Source: Idiomarina sp. (GTDB taxonomy: Bacteria > Pseudomonadota > Gammaproteobacteria > Enterobacterales > Alteromonadaceae). From it: 64,000 nucleotides of DNA. The translations under genes were made by a program, and so were the position numbers. Positions 27,435 to 36,567 of the stretch are shown here, piece by piece. The DNA is taken from contig JAFIFP010000009.1 in the NCBI GenBank assembly GCA_020831965.1, positions 186,001 through 250,000 on the forward strand, in the 5' to 3' direction. Below the pieces are notes generated by a model. It saw nothing but the letters and a program-made list of their open reading frames with translations. It did no database searches and had not been told where the DNA came from. Positions within the stretch are counted from its first letter, which is position 1, and the number at the start of each line of letters is the position of its first letter.

Positions 27435-28192
27435 TCTTCACGCTCTAACATATCTGCGAGCACCTTCAACATGGCGGGTAATTCCTGCCCAAGACAACCA
27501 CTTATCTCCGGTGGCAGAAACCCTTTCTGCCAACCACTAAATACGGCATGGCGCTGCGGCACATGGGCAAGTGCAAAGCTATCCGCCCGCCCTTCCAAAA
27601 ACAACCAATCGGGCTGCTGCCAAACAATCTGCTCCGGCGTCATGCGCACCATCACCCGGCCTGCATCAGCTTCATCCCCTAAACCCACATTCTCCAATCC
27701 CAACTTACTCAACACATCATGCAGTAAGTTTCCGGTGCCCCAGCTCCAATTATTCGGCTGATAAGCGATAAAAGTGCCACTCAACATCGATGCAAGGCGC
27801 GCCAATTCAGCGTCCCACAACACCACTTCTGCTGCAGCCGCGTCAGCAACATCAAGTGCATCTCCTAAACGCAGTAACTCTGCTTTGGCATCACTGAGTT
27901 GGATCGGATGGGAGAGGCGATACAAGGGCACGCCTTGGCGCTCAACAAAACGTACCAAGGTCGGGGAATTAAACGGAGTCACCAGCACGAGGTGTGGCTG
28001 GAAAGCGAGTAAACGCTCACCTCGCCGACCAATTTCATGGCTCAATAAACGGGGTTGCTCAGCAGGCAACCAACGCTCAAGCAACGCATCGTGACACAGA
28101 CTTAATGAAGCGATACGGGCGGTGCTCGCAAATGCGTCGGCACATAACAACGCACCACAGCAAACCGCAAGCACCCTACCCAACCAGCGCAT
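27431..28192 (-). CDS. btuF: Cluster III periplasmic binding protein, BtuF-like
   Basis: A 253-residue exported protein with a signal peptide (to about residue 23, AFAS). The first strand and helix ARIASLSLCHDALLERWL and LLAFQPHLVLV fit the BtuF/FepB class with a long backbone helix. It would capture the ligand for the BtuCD-type transporter. It begins 5 nt downstream of the stop of the double-PilZ gene, so it has no promoter region or riboswitch of its own. Confidence 0.78.
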   Translation of the reverse strand: MRWLGRVLAVCCGALLCADAFASTARIASLSLCHDALLERWLPAEQPRLLSHEIGRRGERLLAFQPHLVLVTPFNSPTLVRFVERQGVPLYRLSHPIQLSDAKAELLRLGDALDVADAAAAEVVLWDAELARLASMLSGTFIAYQPNNWSWGTGNLLHDVLSKLGLENVGLGDEADAGRVMVRMTPEQIVWQQPDWLFLEGRADSFALAHVPQRHAVFSGWQKGFLPPEISGCLGQELPAMLKVLADMLEREE

Positions 28193-28197
28193 CAGGG

Positions 28198-30693
28198 TTA
28201 CCCGCGCAAACTAAAGCGCGTCAACACCTCGGTTGTTACCGGCACCACATCAACCAAGCCCACGACACTCCACATTTCTTCTTCAACTTCCTGCGCACGA
28301 TGCGGCGCATACTGCGCTAAGTAACGGAACTCGTTCGCAATAAACTCAGTATCTGGCTGACCGGTCCGGCACACGGTAAATCGTAACGCGTACACTTCCC
28401 CTTCATCCAAACCTTGCTGCAAGAACTTGCGCGCTTCATCCATATCTGTTGACTCTGACAACCGCATCCGGCGTGTACGCAGTGCCCCTTGCTCAATGCC
28501 CCTGCGAATCAACACAGTCGTCGCCCAAGGCCGACTATTCGCATCAAGCGCCGACCAAGTGTCTTCCAACGTTTCCCGAATAAAGCGTTCGGAAATCAAC
28601 GGCTGCAAATTCAACGTGCCACCCTGCGACAACTCCAAGCAATTAAGCTTCATCGGTTCATTGAGTGGCGATACACCGGCACGATGCAATCGGAACTTCT
28701 CGCCCTTTGGCTTCTGCAAGAACAACGGCAAACTCATCAGTGCATTGCAATACAGGTTCCGCAAACACAGTTGCAGGCCATACACAGTTCCAGATTGCAT
28801 TTGCGTTTTCAGTGCTTTTTGATTCGCACTAATCAAGTACCTAAAGAAACGACGAGCCGGATGTTCTTCGTCTTCATCCACCACTTTAAGATGCAGAATC
28901 GACAAGTCTGGGCTCACATTCATCACTTCATAAGCGAGTTTTTTCAGCTCATAGTTCGGGAAATTCTTACTCAGCTGGGGAAAATCAATCTCAACAACGT
29001 CGCCTTTGATCACGTCCATCGGCCGCTCTACTTCAATTTGCAGGCCCTTAGTGGAAAAGTCTCGCGTCATACCAAGTTGCACTTGGTCGCCGGCGCGAAT
29101 GCGCACTTGCGTACGGTAGTTAAAGCGGTGCTCATCACGCACATTCACAAAATCAAACGACGCTCGCTGCAGGGGCACTAACCCTTTGCGGGGGTGTACA
29201 AAGTCATTTAATAACGTCAGCTCACTATTCTCATAGGTAAACTCAGTATAAGCGTCCGTCGGCGGCGTAATGTCTGTTAATAGTCCCACGTGGCTGAGCC
29301 CTTCGAGCTCTTTCATCACCACAGGCGAGGGCGGCCGCACCACCAAACGTTCCTTCTCGGCGATATCCCGCGGCACGGTTAACGGCATCCACGCTTTACC
29401 AATATCTAGCTTCGTTAAAGCGAAGCGGTACACCCGGAAGTGTGCTCGACGACTCGCGTACGCAAGGAATACCCGACGCACTTGCGGATCCGCCAATTCG
29501 TCAACAGTCGCTGAGTAGAAATACACTCGCCCCTTGCGTAGCACTTGAAAGCAATAGAAGGTCGTTTCCACCATGCCGTGTTCCAGCGCGCGTAGCTGCT
29601 TCAACATGGTACCAAGGCGTTTTCCCGAAAAAAGCCCGCTCACCACACAGTCATTCTGTTCATCGAGCCAGCTGTCCAGCACGGTCGCGTTCATTTGGGT
29701 TTCGAGCGCCACTTTGGGAAACATCCGCTTTTCGACCCGCTTAAAGAACAAAGGCACCGAACCCAAACGGGGTAGATACAGCTGCTCATGGGCCTTACTG
29801 GTGAGCCCTTCCATCACATTATCCACATTCACTTTGTAGCGATGCTTATATCCGGAAATAAAGCGCGACAAGAATGCGTCGAAGTCGTCTGAGTGAATAT
29901 CCGTGCGCCGTTTCAAGCGCAGATAAACCCCTTGCTCGCGCTTCTCCACGGCAACCACCACATAGCCAATGCCTTCATTCACATCCAAGGTAAAGTCACG
30001 GGCAAAGCCAGTGTAGTACACGGCCACATGCGAGCCCGGCTCAAAGGGATGGCGTTCTGCTTTCGCCTCATCCACTTTCAATCGAATACGAATACCGCTG
30101 ACAGAAATGTCAGCGGTCACCGCAGGAATGCGCCAGTCATCAATGGCCACTTCAATAGCACCCGCATAGTTCATTCGCTCTTCGCGCCGGGTGGTGTAAC
30201 GACCAAAGGTAAAATAGGGTACCGCAATCGACTTCTCATGCTTGAGCTGGTTGATTTGTCGGTGCATTTCGTCCGCGTGAGACTGCCCTTCTGAAAGCAA
30301 TTCGCCACGCTTCTTCGCCGCTAAAGCGAGCTCTTTTGCGCGCAACTCCATCACCCGAAAATTATTCTCGGCTTCAAAGATGCGCTCGAAGGTATCTTGA
30401 GTGAAAACGCCCTGATAGCGATCAAGGCCGTCTTCAAAGATGGCTATCGCCACCGGATCCATGTAATGAATCTGACCACGATAGTTATAGGGTTGCACAT
30501 CACCAGCCACTCGCTTGCGTAAATCGACTTGTCGATTACAAGGTGCAGCCAAGCGCCTCAGTTCTGATTTCAACTGAAAACGTTCAGGACCACTCATGTC
30601 CGAGGTGAGCATTGAGAAAATCTTATCGAACTCCGGCTCATTGACTACCGGTTTCAACTGTTCAATCAGCTGCTCGCGGGCCGAATCTTCCAT
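28198..30693 (-). CDS. Large protein with two PilZ (c-di-GMP-binding) domains
   Basis: An 831-residue soluble protein. Residues about 1-160 are helical and charged. A first PilZ domain shows RREER at 169-173 and DISVSG at 195-200. A second shows RFNYR at 523-527 and DFSTKG at 545-550. Both keep the RxxxR and DxSxxG ligand motifs, so both may bind cyclic di-GMP. The regions 200-510 and 560-831 have no fold I recognise. Similar large PilZ proteins occur in Alteromonadales without a known target. The gene is followed 5 nt later by btuF, suggesting cotranscription with the cobalamin-type transporter, although a functional link is unproven. Confidence 0.8.
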   Translation of the reverse strand: MEDSAREQLIEQLKPVVNEPEFDKIFSMLTSDMSGPERFQLKSELRRLAAPCNRQVDLRKRVAGDVQPYNYRGQIHYMDPVAIAIFEDGLDRYQGVFTQDTFERIFEAENNFRVMELRAKELALAAKKRGELLSEGQSHADEMHRQINQLKHEKSIAVPYFTFGRYTTRREERMNYAGAIEVAIDDWRIPAVTADISVSGIRIRLKVDEAKAERHPFEPGSHVAVYYTGFARDFTLDVNEGIGYVVVAVEKREQGVYLRLKRRTDIHSDDFDAFLSRFISGYKHRYKVNVDNVMEGLTSKAHEQLYLPRLGSVPLFFKRVEKRMFPKVALETQMNATVLDSWLDEQNDCVVSGLFSGKRLGTMLKQLRALEHGMVETTFYCFQVLRKGRVYFYSATVDELADPQVRRVFLAYASRRAHFRVYRFALTKLDIGKAWMPLTVPRDIAEKERLVVRPPSPVVMKELEGLSHVGLLTDITPPTDAYTEFTYENSELTLLNDFVHPRKGLVPLQRASFDFVNVRDEHRFNYRTQVRIRAGDQVQLGMTRDFSTKGLQIEVERPMDVIKGDVVEIDFPQLSKNFPNYELKKLAYEVMNVSPDLSILHLKVVDEDEEHPARRFFRYLISANQKALKTQMQSGTVYGLQLCLRNLYCNALMSLPLFLQKPKGEKFRLHRAGVSPLNEPMKLNCLELSQGGTLNLQPLISERFIRETLEDTWSALDANSRPWATTVLIRRGIEQGALRTRRMRLSESTDMDEARKFLQQGLDEGEVYALRFTVCRTGQPDTEFIANEFRYLAQYAPHRAQEVEEEMWSVVGLVDVVPVTTEVLTRFSLRG

Positions 30694-30794
30694 TGTCGGG
30701 TTTTCCTGCGATAATGCGTGAATTATTATTGTTTTCGGTCAATTATCGTGACACTGAAGTCTTAAGTCGATTGTACGGTGCTCTTTGTTTTCTT

Positions 30795-30833
30795 AACGTT
30801 GCTTTCTAACATTGTTTTCTAACGTTGCTTTCT
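30795..30833 (+). repeat. Three tandem 13-bp repeats upstream of radA
   Basis: Three consecutive copies of AACGTTGCTTTCT (the middle one reads AACATTGTTTTCT), with the next copy beginning AACGT. They end about 55 bases before the radA start, in the divergent region between radA and the double-PilZ gene, and could hold repeated binding sites or be slippage-prone. Confidence 0.6.
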
Positions 30834-30887
30834 AACGTGAGTACTTTAACCTCGACCTCAATCAAATAACAGGATACCTGACTCTTC

Positions 30888-32255
30888 ATGGCTAAAGCCA
30901 AACAAAAAACCGCTTATGTATGTACCGAATGTGGCGCCGATTACCCTCGCTGGGCTGGGCAATGCTCTGAATGCGGTAGCTGGAATACCATTAGTGAAGT
31001 AAGGCTTGGTAGCCAAACACCCCGTCAGCATACGCGCAGCGGTTTTTCCGGCGTCACTCAAGCCAAAGTTCAAGTGTTAAGCGACGTCGATTTAGAGCAG
31101 GTGCCGCGTTTTTCCAGTGGCTTTAGCGAACTCGATCGCGTTTTAGGTGGCGGCATCGTCCCCGGCTCCGCTATTCTCATTGGTGGTTCACCGGGCGCGG
31201 GTAAAAGTACCTTGTTACTCCAAACCATGTGCCAACTCGCAGAATCTATGAGTGCGCTCTATGTCACGGGTGAAGAATCACTACAGCAAGTAGCGATGCG
31301 GGCGCAGCGCTTAAAGCTGCCCACCAATAAACTCAAAATGCTGGCGGAAACCTCGGTCGAGACCATTTGTGAACTTGCCGACCAAGAAAAGCCCAAGATC
31401 ATGGTGATCGACTCCATTCAAGTCATGCATTTAGCCGACATTCAGTCCGCACCCGGCAGTGTTTCCCAAGTGCGTGAGGCGGCAGCTTATCTCACGCGCT
31501 ATGCCAAACAGAATCAAGTGGCCATTATCATGGTCGGCCATGTTACCAAAGACGGTTCACTGGCAGGCCCAAAGGTGCTCGAACATTGTATCGACTGCTC
31601 AGTCATGCTCGATGGCGACAGCGACGGCCGTTATCGCACCCTTCGCGGCACCAAGAATCGCTTCGGTGCAGTCAATGAGTTGGGTGTTTTCGCAATGACA
31701 GGCGCAGGCCTAAAAGAAGTCAAAAATCCATCAGCCATCTTCCTTTCGCGCGGCGATCAGCAAGGCAATGGCTCTGTAGTGATTGTTATTTGGGAGGGCA
31801 CTCGCCCGCTGCTGGTAGAGATTCAAGCCTTAGTCGACCATTCTCAGCTATCGAACCCGCGCCGCGTGGCTGTGGGCACCGAACAAAATCGTTTGGCGCT
31901 GTTACTTGCAGTACTCCACCGTCACGGTGGTCTCGCGCTCGGTGACCAAGATGTCTTTGTGAATGTGGTTGGTGGCGTGCGAATTAGCGAAACCAGTGCT
32001 GATCTCGCACTACTGCTGGCGATTGTTTCAAGCTTCCGCGAAAAAGAACTCCCTCGCGACTTGATTGTGTTCGGTGAAGTGGGTCTGTCTGGAGAAATTC
32101 GCCCGGTTCCTAATGGTTCCGAGCGCATTAATGAGGCGGCAAAACATGGCTTTACGCGTGCCATAGTGCCGATTGCAAACCTCCCGAAGAAACCACCGGA
32201 AGGTATGCAGGTTCAGGGCGTCCGCACTATCGCAGAAGCCCTGGAACTGGTTTAG
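30888..32255 (+). CDS. radA: DNA repair protein RadA
   Basis: A 455-residue RecA-like branch-migration protein. The N-terminal zinc finger has C12, C15, C26 and C29. Walker A is GGSPGAGKST (about residues 99-108). The RadA-specific KNRFG motif follows near residue 255, and the C-terminal Lon-like domain carries GEVGLSGEIRPVPN. Full length and intact. Its stop overlaps by 4 bases the stop of the convergent symporter gene. Confidence 0.97.
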   Translation: MAKAKQKTAYVCTECGADYPRWAGQCSECGSWNTISEVRLGSQTPRQHTRSGFSGVTQAKVQVLSDVDLEQVPRFSSGFSELDRVLGGGIVPGSAILIGGSPGAGKSTLLLQTMCQLAESMSALYVTGEESLQQVAMRAQRLKLPTNKLKMLAETSVETICELADQEKPKIMVIDSIQVMHLADIQSAPGSVSQVREAAAYLTRYAKQNQVAIIMVGHVTKDGSLAGPKVLEHCIDCSVMLDGDSDGRYRTLRGTKNRFGAVNELGVFAMTGAGLKEVKNPSAIFLSRGDQQGNGSVVIVIWEGTRPLLVEIQALVDHSQLSNPRRVAVGTEQNRLALLLAVLHRHGGLALGDQDVFVNVVGGVRISETSADLALLLAIVSSFREKELPRDLIVFGEVGLSGEIRPVPNGSERINEAAKHGFTRAIVPIANLPKKPPEGMQVQGVRTIAEALELV

Positions 32256-33541
32256 AGCTTGCCGTCGTTACCGGCCTCTGGGTCGTTATAAACGCTTTCG
32301 TCGAACTTCCCTTCACTCTTGCCAATCACGGTGGTGACCATCGCGTCACCCGTGATGTTCACCGCTGTACGGGTCATATCGAGCAAACGGTCGACACCTA
32401 AGATTAAGGCGATACCTTCCACCGGCAAGCCCACCTGTTGCAGCACCATGGCCAGCATAATCAATCCCACACCCGGCACACCGGCGGTGCCGATAGACGC
32501 CAAGGTCGCGGTACCGATAACCACCAAATACTGCATAGCTGTTAATTCAATACCGTAAATTTGCGCAATAAACACAGTGGCAACACCCTGCATAATCGCA
32601 GTGCCGTCCATGTTAATGGTTGCGCCCAAAGGCACGGTGAAAGACCCCACGCTATTGTCCACGCCCAAACGCTCACGGGTGGTTTTCAAAGTCACTGGAA
32701 TGGTGGCATTACTGCTTGAAATGGTGAATGCGAACAGCTGCGTGCTGAGCATCTTCTTCAAGAAGATTTTCGGGTTCAAGCGCGTCAATGCGGACAGTAT
32801 CAACGGGTACATCACGAAGCCATGGAAGATCAACACCGCAAACACGGTGAAGAAGTACATGGCCAAACCTTGTAGTACGTCGCCCCAGCCTAACTCGCCA
32901 AACACCCGAGCCATGAGCGCAAACACGCCGTAAGGCGCGACCAACATCAGTAGCATCACCAACTTCATAATGACCGAGTTAATGTCTTCGAAGATGCCTT
33001 TCAAACGCTCACCCGGCTTGCCCACTAACGCCATGGCAATACCGAACAATAGCGCGAACACGATAATCTGCAGCATATTGCCTTCAGCCATCGCGTTAAT
33101 CGGATTACGCGGCACCATATCTAGCAACACATCCACGAAACCGGGGGCTTCACGGGCACTGAATTCGCCAACTTCGGGAGCTTGCAGAGCGGCACTGCTA
33201 CCTGGTTTGACCATAATCGCCACAGACAAGGCGATGGAAATCGCAATCGCGGTAGTGACTAGGTACAAACCAACGGCTTTACCACCGAGGCGTCCCAAAC
33301 TGGCGGGATCACTGAGTGAACAGGTACCAACCACCAAAGAGAAGAAAACTAAAGGAACCACCAGCATCATTAAGGTGGAGATGAAAGCGTCTCCCATAAT
33401 GCGGAAGAGGCCTTCAATGAAGACAACCTGAACAATACTGCCATCCACATTCAATGGATTCAGGATGGCACCAATGACCATCCCGGCGAACATACCGATC
33501 AGTATTTTAGCCGTGAGGCTCATTTTCTTATTTGCGCTCAT
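32252..33541 (-). CDS. Dicarboxylate/amino acid:cation symporter (DAACS family, GltP-like)
   Basis: A 429-residue membrane transporter of the glutamate/aspartate/C4-dicarboxylate family. It has the serine-rich reentrant loop FTISSSNATIPVTL, the conserved TVPLGATINMDGTA (NMDGT motif), and GVPGVGLIMLAMVLQ of the second hairpin. It imports an acidic amino acid or dicarboxylate coupled to Na+ or H+; which one cannot be told. It follows prfC by about 110 nt on the same strand. Confidence 0.9.
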   Translation of the reverse strand: MSANKKMSLTAKILIGMFAGMVIGAILNPLNVDGSIVQVVFIEGLFRIMGDAFISTLMMLVVPLVFFSLVVGTCSLSDPASLGRLGGKAVGLYLVTTAIAISIALSVAIMVKPGSSAALQAPEVGEFSAREAPGFVDVLLDMVPRNPINAMAEGNMLQIIVFALLFGIAMALVGKPGERLKGIFEDINSVIMKLVMLLMLVAPYGVFALMARVFGELGWGDVLQGLAMYFFTVFAVLIFHGFVMYPLILSALTRLNPKIFLKKMLSTQLFAFTISSSNATIPVTLKTTRERLGVDNSVGSFTVPLGATINMDGTAIMQGVATVFIAQIYGIELTAMQYLVVIGTATLASIGTAGVPGVGLIMLAMVLQQVGLPVEGIALILGVDRLLDMTRTAVNITGDAMVTTVIGKSEGKFDESVYNDPEAGNDGKL

Positions 33542-33653
33542 GCAAGCACCTGAGTTGTTATTATTAGAAGAAAAATACAGTGGCTCTAACCAAAGCTAGG
33601 TCACAAATTACCATACCTCTGGTCGACTTGCATTGCCACACGTCGCGTGTGTC

Positions 33654-35243
33654 CTACACTTCACGGGTACGATGGAACTCAATATCCGGGAACCGCTCCT
33701 GCGTAAGAGACAAATTCGCATTGGTCGGGGCGATATAAGTCAAATTCTCCCCCCCATCCAGCGCAAGGTTATGCTCTGCTTTACGGCGGAACTCGTCCAG
33801 CTTCTTGGCGTCTTTGGAATACACCCAGCGCGCGGTCGCCACCTGAATGTTCTCATAAATGGCTTCGACGCTGTATTCAGAGCGAAGGCGATGCACAACC
33901 ACATCAAACTGCAGAACACCGACCGCACCCACGATTAAATCGTTGTTTGTGAGTGGACGGAATACCTGGACCGCACCCTCTTCCGCTAACTGCACTAAGC
34001 CTTTCAGCAGCTGCTTTTGCTTCAATGGGTCTTTCAAGCGAATACGACGGAACAGTTCTGGGGCGAAGTTCGGAATACCCGAAAACTTCATATCATCACC
34101 CCAAGTGAAGGTATCACCGATCTGAATGGTGCCATGGTTGTGCAAACCAATAATGTCACCCGGATAGGCCACTTCCACTGCCTCTCGGTCACCCGCCACG
34201 AAGGTTAAGGCATCAGCGATACGGACATCTTTGCCCAATCGCACATGCTTCATCTTCATGCCCTTCTCATATTTACCCGACACGATCCGCAAAAATGCCA
34301 CACGGTCCCGGTGTTTCGGGTCCATATTGGCCTGAATTTTAAAAACAAAGCCAGAGAAACGCTCATCTGTTGACGAGACTTCCACACCTTTCTCGGTTTC
34401 ACGCCCTTGCGGGACTGGCGCCCACTCCACCAAACCGTCGAGCATATGGTCAACGCCGAAATTACCCAAAGCGGTACCAAAGAATACTGGCGTTAATTCA
34501 CCGGCAAGGAACATCTCTAAATCGAATTCGTTCGACGCGCCCTTCACTAGTTCAATCTGTTCGCGTAGTTCATCGGCATAGCTGCCAATACGCTTGTCCA
34601 GCTCCGGATTATCCAAGCCTTTAATAATATCTACTTCTTGAATACGGTGGCCTTGGCCGGTTTTATAGAAAATCGTTTCGTCACGAATCAGGTGATACAC
34701 GCCCTTGAAGCCTTTCCCCATGCCAATAGGCCAAGTAATAGGGGCACACATGATATTCAGTACACTTTCAACTTCATCAAGCAGATCGAGTGGGTCGCGA
34801 ATATCCCGATCGAGTTTGTTCACAAAAGTCAGAATTGGGGTGTCGCGCAAACGCGTGACTTCCATCAACTTAATGGTCCGTTCCTCAACACCTTTGGCGG
34901 CGTCGATTACCATTAAGCAGGAGTCCACTGCGGTCAGTGTGCGGTAAGTATCTTCCGAGAAGTCTTCGTGACCTGGCGTATCGAGCAGATTCACAAGGGC
35001 ATCATGATACGGGAATTGCATCACCGAGGTGGTGACCGAGATCCCCCGTTCCTTCTCCATTTCCATCCAGTCAGATTTGGCATGCTGGCCCGATTTTTTC
35101 CCTTTCACCGTCCCCGCTTTTTGTAGCAGGTGTCCGTGCAACAAGACTTTCTCGGTGATGGTAGTTTTACCCGCATCGGGGTGCGAGATAATGGCAAAGG
35201 TGCGGCGCTTCGCCACTTCCTGCTTAATCTGGCTTTTTGACAT
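33654..35243 (-). CDS. prfC: Peptide chain release factor 3
   Basis: A 529-residue translational GTPase that removes RF1/RF2 from the ribosome. G1 is HPDAGKTT (about residues 21-28), G3 [15 protein letters not shown] and G4 NKLDRD. C-terminal EF-G-like domains with [25 protein letters not shown] follow. Full length for RF3. Confidence 0.96.
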   Translation of the reverse strand: MSKSQIKQEVAKRRTFAIISHPDAGKTTITEKVLLHGHLLQKAGTVKGKKSGQHAKSDWMEMEKERGISVTTSVMQFPYHDALVNLLDTPGHEDFSEDTYRTLTAVDSCLMVIDAAKGVEERTIKLMEVTRLRDTPILTFVNKLDRDIRDPLDLLDEVESVLNIMCAPITWPIGMGKGFKGVYHLIRDETIFYKTGQGHRIQEVDIIKGLDNPELDKRIGSYADELREQIELVKGASNEFDLEMFLAGELTPVFFGTALGNFGVDHMLDGLVEWAPVPQGRETEKGVEVSSTDERFSGFVFKIQANMDPKHRDRVAFLRIVSGKYEKGMKMKHVRLGKDVRIADALTFVAGDREAVEVAYPGDIIGLHNHGTIQIGDTFTWGDDMKFSGIPNFAPELFRRIRLKDPLKQKQLLKGLVQLAEEGAVQVFRPLTNNDLIVGAVGVLQFDVVVHRLRSEYSVEAIYENIQVATARWVYSKDAKKLDEFRRKAEHNLALDGGENLTYIAPTNANLSLTQERFPDIEFHRTREV

Positions 35244-35269
35244 GAATGAGTTTCTTCTCGGTTTCTCGC

Positions 35270-35287
35270 AGGAGCGACAGCTCCTAC
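35270..35287 (-). repeat. Solitary GTAGGAGC-type palindrome
   Basis: On the minus strand GTAGGAGC-TGTC-GCTCCT forms a short stem with a GTAG head, 27 bases upstream of prfC. It resembles the widespread GTAG-headed REP class and differs in sequence from the families at 40.8 kb and 53.5 kb. Confidence 0.5.
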
Positions 35288-35359
35288 TTCGGCGTATTCA
35301 ACGGCATATCTAATAATAGGGCGGTATTTTCGCCGATCTGGCGTTCAGACACAATGCGC

Positions 35360-35415
35360 GTGAGCCCTAACGTAAGCCTTCACGTTAGCCCTCACATTAG
35401 CTAGAGAGGGCTCAC
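35360..35415. other. Nested inverted repeat between sohB and prfC
   Basis: GTGAGCCCT (35360-35368) pairs with AGGGCTCAC (35407-35415), and nested inside CTAACGT pairs with ACGTTAG (35367-35388). It lies just after the sohB stop on the minus strand, but has no T tract, so a rho-independent terminator is doubtful. Confidence 0.45.
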
Positions 35416-35431
35416 ACGGGCCGTATAGCGC

Positions 35432-36454
35432 TTAACGCATAAAGCGGCTGTTCTGCCACCACTTCAACACGGTGAGTTCAACTGCGGCTGTCGCATGCTG
35501 TGCAAGCTTCTCACCCAGTTTCACTTTAGGCTTGTAATGGACTTTAATCACATCACGCTCGAAGGCGGTCGCTAACAACAGATCATCGCTCGTTGAAATT
35601 TCATCCACCAAGCCTATGTCTACAGCCTCTTGACCATACCAAATCTCACCGGTAGCCACTGCATCAATGTCTAAGCTAGGGCGATGCTCTTTCACAAACT
35701 TTTTAAATAGCTCATGAACTGACTCAATGTCTTCCTTAAACTTCTCACGACCTTTCTCCGTGTTCTCACCAAACAAGGTCAAGGTGCGCTTGTACTCGCC
35801 TGCTGTGATTTGTTCAAAGTCGATATCGTTCTTCTTGAGCAAGCGATGAAAGTTTGGAATTTGTGCCAACACACCAATGGAACCGACAATGGCAAAGGGT
35901 GCCGCCACAATCTTATCGGCGATACAGGCCATCATGTAACCGCCGCTTGCGGCGACTTTATCCACGGCAATAGTGAGCTTCACCCCTTTATCCTTCAGAC
36001 GCTTTAACTGGGCGGCAGCAAGACCATAGCCATGTACTACGCCGCCACCACTCTCCAGCTTCACCAATACTTCATCGCCCGGTTGCGCCACGGCGAGGAT
36101 CGCTGTCACTTCGCGACGGAGCGACTCCACTTCCCGCGCATCAATTGAGCCCTTAAATTCCACGACAAAAAGGCGCGTATCGCTCGACTTCTCAGCATCG
36201 CGAGCCTTTTTAATCTCTTTGCCAAGCTGCTTTCGTGCCTTGCCTTTCGAGAGACTCATCCGCATTTCGTCAGAGTCATCACGTAACTCGTCACTTAAGT
36301 TAGTGACCGTTAATTCCCCTTTACTGTCACCACGCTGGCGACTGGCTGCATTGGCGATCATGCCAATCACAAACACTAAGGCGAAGACAATGGTCAGGGT
36401 CTTTAACAAAAAGGCGCCATAGTCGGCGACGAGCGCTACCAACGCTTCCCACAT
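35432..36454 (-). CDS. sohB: SohB, S49-family inner-membrane protease
   Basis: A 340-residue serine protease of the SppA/SohB family. The start is the ATG at 36454, 9 nt after AAGGAG; a longer frame upstream adds 16 residues with no ribosome site. An N-terminal membrane anchor (about residues 10-32) is followed by a SohB-specific N-terminal domain. The S49 core has VVEFKGSIDA, LESGGGVVHGYGLAA, DKVAASGGYMMACIAD (nucleophilic serine) and GSIGVLAQIPN. It faces the periplasm. Confidence 0.95.
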   Translation of the reverse strand: MWEALVALVADYGAFLLKTLTIVFALVFVIGMIANAASRQRGDSKGELTVTNLSDELRDDSDEMRMSLSKGKARKQLGKEIKKARDAEKSSDTRLFVVEFKGSIDAREVESLRREVTAILAVAQPGDEVLVKLESGGGVVHGYGLAAAQLKRLKDKGVKLTIAVDKVAASGGYMMACIADKIVAAPFAIVGSIGVLAQIPNFHRLLKKNDIDFEQITAGEYKRTLTLFGENTEKGREKFKEDIESVHELFKKFVKEHRPSLDIDAVATGEIWYGQEAVDIGLVDEISTSDDLLLATAFERDVIKVHYKPKVKLGEKLAQHATAAVELTVLKWWQNSRFMR

Positions 36455-36499
36455 AAATAAATCTCCTTGATTAGACTGACACCATTTTATCACAGGGGC

Positions 36500-36534
36500 C
36501 AAAGAAAAAGGCCAGCATAACGCTGGCCTTTGTG
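36500..36534 (-). terminator. Rho-independent terminator of the lipase gene
   Basis: AAAGGCCAGC (36507-36516) pairs with GCTGGCCTTT (36522-36531). On the minus strand the hairpin is followed by TTCTTTGG after a run of T, and lies about 37 nt past the lipase stop. Confidence 0.85.
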
Positions 36535-36567
36535 TTTCGAATTACTTCAGAAAAGTGCTGCGAAAAA

